Shown here piece after piece: positions 1-5,635 of a DNA stretch of 7,293 nt (positions within the stretch are counted from its first letter, which is position 1; each line of letters starts with the position of its first letter). The translations under genes were made by a program, and so were the position numbers. Origin of the DNA: Rhodocyclaceae bacterium (GTDB taxonomy: Bacteria; Pseudomonadota; Gammaproteobacteria; Burkholderiales; Rhodocyclaceae); contig JADFDL010000081.1 of assembly GCA_018262875.1 (NCBI GenBank), forward strand, positions 1 to 7,293. The letters are read 5' to 3'. The notes beneath the pieces were generated by a model. It saw only the letters and a program-made list of their open reading frames with translations, did no database searches and was not told where the DNA came from.

Positions 1-137
1 GCGAGCTCCTGGAAGAGCGCGCGCGGGAAGGCGCGCGCCTCGTCCAGCGCCGCCGCCTGCGGCGCGATGCGCTCGTCGCAGAAACGCGCGAAGGTGTCGC
101 GGATCTGGCGTTGCTCGTCGGTCAGATCGAAGTTCAT
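1..137 (-). CDS. Acyl-CoA dehydrogenase, N-terminal fragment (runs off left edge)
   Basis: Only the first 45 codons are present; the gene continues beyond the window. The start reads MNFDLTDEQRQIRDTFARF, the typical opening of the alpha-helical N-terminal domain of FAD-dependent acyl-CoA dehydrogenases (F-x-L-T-x-E-Q, then R-x-F followed by I-A-P). These enzymes oxidise an acyl-CoA to the 2,3-enoyl-CoA and pass electrons to electron-transfer flavoprotein in the cytoplasm. The start is supported by AAGGAGG four bases upstream. The catalytic base and FAD-binding regions lie outside, so substrate class cannot be judged. It follows hyuB in the same direction across a 121-base repeat-bearing gap, so it probably belongs to the same catabolic unit and would act on the acyl-CoA released by the thiolase. 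Family call is good; activity and specificity are inference. Confidence 0.85.
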   Translation of the reverse strand, partial: MNFDLTDEQRQIRDTFARFCDERIAPQAAALDEARAFPRALFQEL

Positions 138-262
138 GAAGCCTCCTTCGACACAGAGGACACAGAGGCATAGAGAACACAGAGAAAGGCATAACCGAAA
201 AGAATCTCTCTGTGCCCTCTGTGTCTCTGTGCTCTCTGTGTTGAAAGCGGTGTCGTCTTCAT
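134..262 (-). CDS. Possible 42-residue ORF spanning the repeat, coupled to both neighbours
   Basis: An open frame starts MKTTPLSTQRAQRHRGHRE and ends SVSKEAS. Its ATG (262-260) overlaps the hyuB stop as ATGA, and its own TGA (136-134) overlaps the dehydrogenase ATG as ATGA. A GGAG (271-274) lies eight bases before its start. Most of the peptide is translated repeat: an Arg/His/Gln-rich half from the CACAGAG arm and a Leu/Cys/Val/Ser half from the CTCTGTG arm. No domain is recognised. Peptides like this are typical of spurious reading through such palindromes, so a functional protein is unlikely. The frame may nevertheless carry ribosomes from hyuB to the dehydrogenase start. Confidence 0.2.
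   Translation of the reverse strand: MKTTPLSTQRAQRHRGHREILFGYAFLCVLYASVSSVSKEAS
142..148 (-). promoter_or_regulatory. Ribosome binding site of the acyl-CoA dehydrogenase
   Basis: AAGGAGG on the minus strand, four bases before the ATG at 137. The match to the anti-Shine-Dalgarno sequence is near perfect, but the spacing is short. It fixes the start of the partial dehydrogenase gene. It lies just outside the palindromic repeat, so folding of the repeat would leave it exposed. Confidence 0.7.
151..241. repeat. Imperfect palindromic repeat made of CACAGAG units
   Basis: The left arm (151-187) and the reverse complement of the right arm (205-241) agree at 30 of 37 positions by hand count, separated by a 17-base loop (188-204). 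Each arm is itself a loose tandem of about four copies of a roughly 9-base unit with core CACAGAG (left) or CTCTGTG (right). The composition is far less GC-rich than the flanking genes, and there is no T-run after the stem, so it is a poor match to an intrinsic terminator. Palindromes of this CACAGAG/CTCTGTG type recur in intergenic regions of many bacterial genomes, from my general knowledge, and resemble REP or miniature-element repeats. It sits between hyuB and the acyl-CoA dehydrogenase and could act as an mRNA-stabilising hairpin or a partial transcription brake; that role is inference. Confidence 0.85.
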
Positions 263-1947
263 TGCGCCAACTCCGCTTCCGTCATGCCGTAGTCGTGCAT
301 CGCCGCTTCCTTCGAGACGACGCCGTTGCGCACTTCTTCGCACAGCAGCTTGCGGTCGCGCTTTTTCGGGTTGCCGTAGCCGCCGCCGCCGCTCGCCACC
401 TGGTGGTACACCGTGCCCTTGGGCACGCCGGTGATGAGATCCTTGTTCTTCGGCACCACGGTCTGGCCGTCTGGGTAGTTCAGGCGGATGAAGTTGAGTC
501 CGCCTTCGCCGCCGCCGAAGAGGCCGAAGGCCGGCTCGAAGTCGCCGTCGCCGAAAGTCACCAGTTGCGTGTCGTCGGAGCCGATCTCGAAGATGGTTTC
601 CACGCCGAGGCCGCCGCGCCACTCGCCGGCGCCGGCCGAGTCGGGCAGCAGTTCATGCTTCACCAGGGTGTGCGGCGTTTGCTGCTCGAACATCTCGTAG
701 TCCTGGTCGAGGACGCCGCCGGAGGCGTCGATCATGCCGATGTGGTCGTAGCCGTCCATGCCCTGCATGGCGCCGGAGCCGCCCTTCAGGCCCATGAAGC
801 CGATGTCGACGTACTGTTCGTTATTCTCCGGGTCGGTGCCGGTGGTGAGCGAGCAGAGCAGGTTGTTCCAGCCGGCGGTGACGCGGTCGGGCATCACCGG
901 CGCCAGGGCGCGCTGGATGGCGTCGGCATTGGGTGGGCAGAGGTGGTTGCCGAAAGTGGTGGCCTTCGGGTAGGCGGCGTTGAGGATGGTGCCCTCGGGG
1001 ATGACGATCTCGATCGGTTGCACCATCCCTTCGTTGTGCGGAATGTCCGGGTTCACCATCTGCAGGAGCGTCAGGATGGTGGCCGAGGCGCTCGAGGTAA
1101 ACGTGCCATTCACGAAGCCGTTGGTCTGCGCGTCGGTGCGCGAGTAGTCGAACTTGATCGACTTGTCCTTCACTTCGATGTCGACGCGGATGGTGAACTT
1201 GCTGCCCACGTGACGACCGTCGTAATAGACGTAGCCTTCGCCGCTGTACCTGCCGTTGGGAATCTTGGCAATCTCGGCTTCCATCATCTTGCGCGTGGCT
1301 TCGAACAGCGCCTGCTTGTGCGCCTCGTAGCTCTCCAGGCCGTACTTGTCGAGCAGTTCGAGCAGGCGGCGCTCGCCGACGGTGCACGCGCCCATCTCCG
1401 CCTTCATGTCGTGCTGCACGATGTCGAGGCGGATGTTGGCGAAGATCAGGTTCCAGACGTCCTTCCTCAGTTTGCCTTTCTCGACCACCTTCACCGGCGG
1501 GATGCGCAGCGCTTCCTGCCAGACTTCGACGGCGTTCGGGTTGTAGCCGCCGCGGACGTTGCCGCCGATGTCGGCCTGGTGCCCCTTGACGGCAGTCCAC
1601 GCCACCAGCTTGCCGCCGAGGAAGATCGGCTTGTAGACGGCGACGTCGTTGTTCTGGTTGCCCAGGCTGAAGACGTCGTTGTGAAAAATCACGTCGCCCG
1701 GGTGCAGGTCGTCGCCGAAATAGTCCTTGATGTATTTACACACCGGCGCCAGAGAGAAGGCGAGGATGGGCAGGTTCTCGGTCTGCTCGAGCATGTTGCC
1801 CTCGCCGTCGTAGAGGCCGGTGACGTAGTCCTTGGCCTCGCAGAGGATCGGCGAGCGCGTGGTCTGCTCCATCGAGATGCTCATCTCGTCGGTGATCGAC
1901 TTGAAGGTCCGCGCGTAGACGGACAGGAGGATGGGATCGATCTTCAT
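259..1947 (-). CDS. hyuB: HyuB-family subunit (hydantoinase B / ketone carboxylase-type)
   Basis: A 562-residue protein, normal for the HyuB family, which pairs with HyuA in ATP-dependent enzymes that hydrolyse hydantoins, oxoproline or lactams or carboxylate ketones. Family marks are an N-terminal I-x-D-P-I-L-L start, GDVIFHNDVF (84-93), the metal-site segment GHQADIGG with H123 and D126, PHTLVKHELLPDSAGAG (425-441) followed by WRGGLG (443-448), and the glycine-rich tail GGGGYGNP (520-527). The segment that is usually NDPY-x-GGTH-x-x-D reads NDVFSLGNQNND here (90-101), so the usual His is Gln98. The start overlaps the hyuA stop as ATGA, and AAGGAGG (1958-1964) lies ten bases upstream, so the subunits are probably made in equal amounts by coupled translation. 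The neighbouring CoA ligase and thiolase favour a ketone carboxylase role over amide hydrolysis. Cytoplasmic; no signal peptide. Family firm, substrate unknown. Confidence 0.9.
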   Translation of the reverse strand: MKIDPILLSVYARTFKSITDEMSISMEQTTRSPILCEAKDYVTGLYDGEGNMLEQTENLPILAFSLAPVCKYIKDYFGDDLHPGDVIFHNDVFSLGNQNNDVAVYKPIFLGGKLVAWTAVKGHQADIGGNVRGGYNPNAVEVWQEALRIPPVKVVEKGKLRKDVWNLIFANIRLDIVQHDMKAEMGACTVGERRLLELLDKYGLESYEAHKQALFEATRKMMEAEIAKIPNGRYSGEGYVYYDGRHVGSKFTIRVDIEVKDKSIKFDYSRTDAQTNGFVNGTFTSSASATILTLLQMVNPDIPHNEGMVQPIEIVIPEGTILNAAYPKATTFGNHLCPPNADAIQRALAPVMPDRVTAGWNNLLCSLTTGTDPENNEQYVDIGFMGLKGGSGAMQGMDGYDHIGMIDASGGVLDQDYEMFEQQTPHTLVKHELLPDSAGAGEWRGGLGVETIFEIGSDDTQLVTFGDGDFEPAFGLFGGGEGGLNFIRLNYPDGQTVVPKNKDLITGVPKGTVYHQVASGGGGYGNPKKRDRKLLCEEVRNGVVSKEAAMHDYGMTEAELAQ

Positions 1948-4067
1948 GCTGGGGTTGCCTCCTTGCACAAACCGGATTTGACGAGTTCTTCGCGCCCTTT
2001 GCGATAGAGGACGAAGGAGCCGAGGCTGTCGATGACGCCGTCGAAATTGCTGCTGACGAAGACGGCGGTGGTTTCTTCCTCGATCATGGACGGGCCTTCG
2101 ACGCGGTTGCCGAAGCGCAGTTTGTGGCCGTCGTAGATCGGCACCTCGCGGAAGGCCTTGGTCTCCGGCAGATACACGCTGCGGCGGCCCTTGAGCGCCG
2201 TCGCAGCGTCCGTGCCGGACCAGGCTTCCTCGCGGTAGGCGGGCTTGTCGGTCTGGCCGATCGATTGCACGCGCACGTTGATGATTTCGATCGGCGCGTT
2301 TTCCTGCTCCAGCGAATAGCCGTAGAGGCGGTTGTGCTCGTCGTGAAAGGCGCGGGCGATGGCGCCGATGTCGCCTCCGGCGACCGCCTTGCGTGGCACC
2401 AGGAAGGACACTTCGTGGTACTGCTTGATGTAGCGGCAGTCGAACTTGATGTCGTGGCGGCGGCGGCTCTCGGGGATGCGCTCTTCGGTGAGCTGGCGCG
2501 CGCCTTCGGCCGACATCTCGTCGATCATCGCGGTCAGGCGCGGCCAGTCGATGGCATCGAGGCGCGAGACGAAGGTGCGCACGAAGTCGTGCTTCAACTC
2601 GCTCATCAGCATGCCGAAGGCGCACAGCACGGAGGATTCGCGCGGCACGATCTGGAAGGGAATTTCCAGTTCTTCGCAGATCAGGCAGGAATGGATCGGG
2701 CCGGCGCCGCCGGCCGGAATGTAGGGGAACTCGCGCGGGTCGAAGCCGCGCTTGATGGTCACTTCGCGCACGCCCTGCGCCATGTTGTTGCAGGCGACGC
2801 GGTACATGCCGGCGGCGGCTTCCTCGACGGTCAGGCCCATCGGTCTGGCGATGTGCGTCTCGATCGCCCGGCGCGCGGCGGCGAGATCGAGCTTCATCCT
2901 GCCGCCGGCGAAGTAGTCCGGCGCGAGGTAGCCAAGCACGACGTTGGCGTCGGTGGTGGTGGGCAACGTGCCGCCCTTGCCGTAACAGGCCGGGCCGGGG
3001 TCGGCGCCGGCGCTTTGCGGGCCCATGCGCAGCAGGCCGCCCTCGTCGAGCCAGCCGATCGAGCCGCCGCCGGCGCCGATGGTGTGGATGTCGAGCATCG
3101 GCAGGGCGATCTTGTGGCGGGCGATCTCGCCGTCGTTCTTGATCATCGGGCTGCCGACGGCAACCGAAGCTTCGAAGCTGGTGCCGCCCATGTCGGTGAT
3201 AATGCACTTGTCCTGGCCGTGCGGGCGCACGTAGAAGAGGCCGGCGCCGGGGCCGCCGGCGGGGCCGGAGAGGAGCGTCAGCGCTGCCTTCTCGCGCGCC
3301 AGTTGCGGCGTGATGACGCCGCCGTTCGATTGCATGATGAGCAGCAGGCCCTTGAAGCCGATGCCCTTCAGGCGGCCGACGAGCTGGTCGAGGTAGTGGT
3401 TGAGCTTCGGGCCGACGTAGGAATTGAGCGCCGTGGTGCTGATGCGCTCGTAGAAGCGGATCGAAGGCAGCAGGTCGGTCGATACGGAGAGGTAGGCGTC
3501 GGGCATTTCCCGCTTCACCAGTTCCGCCGCCGCCTGCTCGTGGGCCGGGTTGGCGAAGGAGTTCATGAAACAGATCGACACGGCCGCAACCTTTTCCTGC
3601 TTGAAGAGGGCGATGGCCTCACGCACCTCGTCCAGGTCGAGCGGCGTCACTTCGCGGCCGGCGCGGTCGAGGCGGCCCTTGATGCCGGCGCGAAGAAAAC
3701 GCGGCACCAGCGGCGTCACGTTGGCGTAGCGGTTGTTGTACTGCTCCTCGCGGATGCCGCGGCGCATCTCCAGCGCGTCACGCACGCCCTCGGTGGTGAG
3801 CAGGGCGGACTTGGCGCCGGTGTGCGTCAGCGTGGCGTTGGTGGTGACGGTCGTGCCATGCACGATGGTGTCGATGGTCGGCGCGAAGGCTTCCAGCGTC
3901 AGCGGCGGGTTCTGCGCGGCGGCGATATCCGTCAGCCCGTTCACCACGGCGATCGACGGATCGGATGGCGTGGACAGCGATTTGAAAATCGCCGGCTCGG
4001 CGCCGTCGCGGGTGACGACGAAGTCGGTGAAGGTGCCGCCAACGTCGATTCCGATCTTGAGTGCCAT
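1944..4067 (-). CDS. hyuA: HyuA-family ATP-dependent subunit (hydantoinase A / ketone carboxylase-type)
   Basis: A 707-residue protein of the hydantoinase A / oxoprolinase family, which has an acetate/sugar-kinase (ASKHA) fold and binds ATP. The N-terminal phosphate loop is IGIDVGGTFTDFV (5-17), followed by HGTTVTTN (70-77), SGPAGG (267-272), a second phosphate motif DMGGTSFEAS (292-301), GAGGGSIGW (331-339), DPGPACYGKGG (356-366) and the nucleotide-binding AGGAGPIH (452-459). In most relatives the second motif continues T-S-x-D; here it is Glu299. The frame stays open upstream to about 4334, but the ATG at 4067 starts exactly at the conserved MALKIGIDVGG and has AAGGA six bases before it, so I chose it. 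It lies 22 bases after the ligase stop and overlaps hyuB by ATGA. It would use ATP to activate the substrate (and possibly bicarbonate) for the HyuB partner. Carboxylation is inferred from context; hydrolysis of a lactam or hydantoin is the alternative. Confidence 0.92.
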   Translation of the reverse strand: MALKIGIDVGGTFTDFVVTRDGAEPAIFKSLSTPSDPSIAVVNGLTDIAAAQNPPLTLEAFAPTIDTIVHGTTVTTNATLTHTGAKSALLTTEGVRDALEMRRGIREEQYNNRYANVTPLVPRFLRAGIKGRLDRAGREVTPLDLDEVREAIALFKQEKVAAVSICFMNSFANPAHEQAAAELVKREMPDAYLSVSTDLLPSIRFYERISTTALNSYVGPKLNHYLDQLVGRLKGIGFKGLLLIMQSNGGVITPQLAREKAALTLLSGPAGGPGAGLFYVRPHGQDKCIITDMGGTSFEASVAVGSPMIKNDGEIARHKIALPMLDIHTIGAGGGSIGWLDEGGLLRMGPQSAGADPGPACYGKGGTLPTTTDANVVLGYLAPDYFAGGRMKLDLAAARRAIETHIARPMGLTVEEAAAGMYRVACNNMAQGVREVTIKRGFDPREFPYIPAGGAGPIHSCLICEELEIPFQIVPRESSVLCAFGMLMSELKHDFVRTFVSRLDAIDWPRLTAMIDEMSAEGARQLTEERIPESRRRHDIKFDCRYIKQYHEVSFLVPRKAVAGGDIGAIARAFHDEHNRLYGYSLEQENAPIEIINVRVQSIGQTDKPAYREEAWSGTDAATALKGRRSVYLPETKAFREVPIYDGHKLRFGNRVEGPSMIEEETTAVFVSSNFDGVIDSLGSFVLYRKGREELVKSGLCKEATPA
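1958..1964 (-). promoter_or_regulatory. Ribosome binding site of hyuB, inside the end of hyuA
   Basis: AAGGAGG on the minus strand, ten bases before the hyuB ATG at 1947 and within the last codons of hyuA. Together with the ATGA overlap it supports translational coupling and selects this ATG as the hyuB start. Confidence 0.7.
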
Positions 4068-4073
4068 ATGATT

Positions 4074-4078
4074 TCCTT
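4074..4078 (-). promoter_or_regulatory. Ribosome binding site deciding the hyuA start
   Basis: AAGGA on the minus strand, six bases before the ATG at 4067, in the 22-base gap after the ligase gene. It decides the start: the longer reading upstream would overlap the end of the ligase gene and add residues with no resemblance to the family. Confidence 0.65.
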
Positions 4079-4089
4079 GGGTTTCTGTT

Positions 4090-5613
4090 TTATGCGACTG
4101 GCGCGTGCCGGACCAGTTGGCGCAGTTCTTCCTTGCGAATCTTGCCGAGGGCGGTCTTCGGCAGTTCGCCGACGAAGAGCACGTCCTTGGGATGTTTGTA
4201 GCGGGCGAGGCGGCCGTCGAACAGCTTGAGGATGTCGCCGGCCGAGGGCTGTCGGCCGGACTTCGGCACGACGACGGCGACGGCGATCTCGCCCCAGCGG
4301 GCGTCGGAACGGCCGACCACCGCCGCTTCGGCAATGTCCTCGCATTGCATCAGCACGTTTTCCAGTTCGGCCGGATAGATGTTCTCGCCGCCGGAGATGA
4401 TCATTTCCTTTTTGCGGCCGACGACAGTGAGAAAACCTTTGTCATCGACCCAGCCCATGTCGCCCGTGCGGTACCAGCCTTTGTCCATTGCGGCGGCGGT
4501 CGCCTCGGGGTTGCGCCAGTAGCCGGCAAACAGGTTGCGGCCCTGCACGACGATTTCGCCGGCTTCGCCCGCCGGCAAGTCGGCGTCGTCGGGACCGACG
4601 ATGCGCAGCCGGCAGTGCAGGGCGGCGCGGCCGGTCGAACCGACCTTGCGCTGTGCCTCGTCGCGCTTGAGGTAGGCGGCGATCGGACAGGTTTCGGTGG
4701 CGCCGTAGACCTGGGTCATCGGCACGCCGCGGGTATGCACGGCCTCGATCATGCGCAGCGGCACGATGCTCGATCCGATGCTCATCATGCGCAGGCTGGA
4801 GAAATCGGTGGAAGACCAGCGCGGGCTGGCTATCATCATGTCGACCACGGCGGGGACAGTGAGTACCAGGGTGATGCGCTCGCGAGCGATGGCGTCGAGC
4901 GCCGCCTCCGGATCGAAGCGCGGATGTAGTACCAGCGTGCAGCCGGTGCGCAGCGCAGGCGTGGTCTGGATGTTGAGGCCGCCGACGTGGAACATCGGCA
5001 GTATGGTCAGCACGCGGTCGTCCGGTGTCATGGCGTGCATGTCGACGCTGTTGTCTGCGTTGCAGTCGATGGCGCCCTGGGTGAGCACGACGCCCTTCGG
5101 CTTGCCGGTCGCGCCGGAGGTGTAGCAGATGAGGAGCGGGGTGTTCGGGTCGATGCTCAGGTCGTGGGCGACGCTGCCGTGGCCGCTGTCGAGGAATTCA
5201 TCCCAGGGCTGCCAGTCGGCGGCGCTACTGCCGAGGGAGACGAGCTTCATCGCGCCGAGCTCCTTGCGGCAGGTGTCGGTCTGATCGAGGAATGGCGCTT
5301 CCACCACCAGCACGCCGGGCGGGCAGTCGTCGAGCATCTGCCGGTGCTCGGGGCCGGCCAGGCGCCAGTTGAGCGGCATGAAGAGGGCGCCGAGGCGGGC
5401 GCAGGCGAAGAACAGGGCGAGCATTTCCGGACTGTTGTGGCCGAGGAAGGCCGCGCAGCTACCGCGGCGCACGCCCGCTGCGGCGAGGGCCGCTGCCGTG
5501 CGCCCGATCAGGTCCGCGAAATCCCGGTAGCTGAGGTCGCGGCCGCCATAGCGGATGGCGGTCTTCGCGGGCGTTGCCGCCGCGTGCCGTCCGATCCACT
5601 CAGAAATGTCCAT
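4090..5613 (-). CDS. AMP-forming acyl-CoA ligase (ANL superfamily)
   Basis: A complete 507-residue adenylate-forming enzyme that activates a carboxylic acid with ATP to an acyl-AMP and then transfers it to CoA. The P-loop is YTSGATGKPKG (164-174), the A5 motif YGATE (303-307), the A7 motif YRTGD (381-385), the hinge and A8 region GRKKEMIISGGENIYPAELE (399-418), and the C-terminal PKTALGKIRK (485-494) with catalytic Lys491. All core residues are intact. The length and GGENIYP hinge place it with medium/long-chain and aryl acid CoA ligases rather than acetyl-CoA synthetases, which are longer. The start has GGAG seven bases upstream. It sits 22 bases after the thiolase and 22 before hyuA. In context it would activate the acid made by HyuAB, plausibly a beta-keto acid, as benzoylacetate-CoA ligase does in acetophenone breakdown. 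The true substrate is not readable from sequence. Confidence 0.93.
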   Translation of the reverse strand: MDISEWIGRHAAATPAKTAIRYGGRDLSYRDFADLIGRTAAALAAAGVRRGSCAAFLGHNSPEMLALFFACARLGALFMPLNWRLAGPEHRQMLDDCPPGVLVVEAPFLDQTDTCRKELGAMKLVSLGSSAADWQPWDEFLDSGHGSVAHDLSIDPNTPLLICYTSGATGKPKGVVLTQGAIDCNADNSVDMHAMTPDDRVLTILPMFHVGGLNIQTTPALRTGCTLVLHPRFDPEAALDAIARERITLVLTVPAVVDMMIASPRWSSTDFSSLRMMSIGSSIVPLRMIEAVHTRGVPMTQVYGATETCPIAAYLKRDEAQRKVGSTGRAALHCRLRIVGPDDADLPAGEAGEIVVQGRNLFAGYWRNPEATAAAMDKGWYRTGDMGWVDDKGFLTVVGRKKEMIISGGENIYPAELENVLMQCEDIAEAAVVGRSDARWGEIAVAVVVPKSGRQPSAGDILKLFDGRLARYKHPKDVLFVGELPKTALGKIRKEELRQLVRHAPVA

Positions 5614-5635
5614 CCTTCTTCTCCGTTCGGGACGT

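Noticed and set aside
151..241. Intrinsic transcription terminator after hyuB
   Set aside because: The stem is long, imperfect and AG/CT-repeat based, with no run of T after it on either strand. A plain Rho-independent terminator is not supported, though the hairpin may still affect the transcript.
151..241. CRISPR-like repeat-spacer array
   Set aside because: Units of about 9 bases with no unique spacers, arranged as one palindrome, do not fit a CRISPR array.
138..258. Promoter for the acyl-CoA dehydrogenase in the gap
   Set aside because: The gap is almost wholly repeat. A TATGCC-like stretch in the loop lacks a convincing -35 partner at proper spacing, so I do not call a promoter.
67..2007. 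A 646-codon open frame on the plus strand opposite hyuB
   Set aside because: It is antisense to the clearly recognisable HyuB gene, contains low-complexity Ala/Val/Asp/His-rich sequence typical of reverse reading of GC-rich codons, and begins in translated CACAGAG repeat. No domain is visible.
259..3207. A single 982-residue HyuA-HyuB fusion on the minus strand
   Set aside because: The frame of hyuB stays open upstream into hyuA, but there it reads Arg-rich out-of-frame sequence. HyuA is encoded in a different frame and ends in an ATGA overlap, so these are two proteins.
2124..4229. A 701-codon open frame on the plus strand opposite hyuA
   Set aside because: It lies antisense to the motif-complete HyuA gene with the same Ala/Gly/Val/Asp/His-rich shadow composition, and has no family motif.
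4068..4334. N-terminal extension of HyuA by 89 residues
   Set aside because: The extension would overlap the conserved C-terminus of the ligase in another frame and has no ribosome site. The ATG at 4067 has AAGGA and starts at the conserved nucleotide loop.
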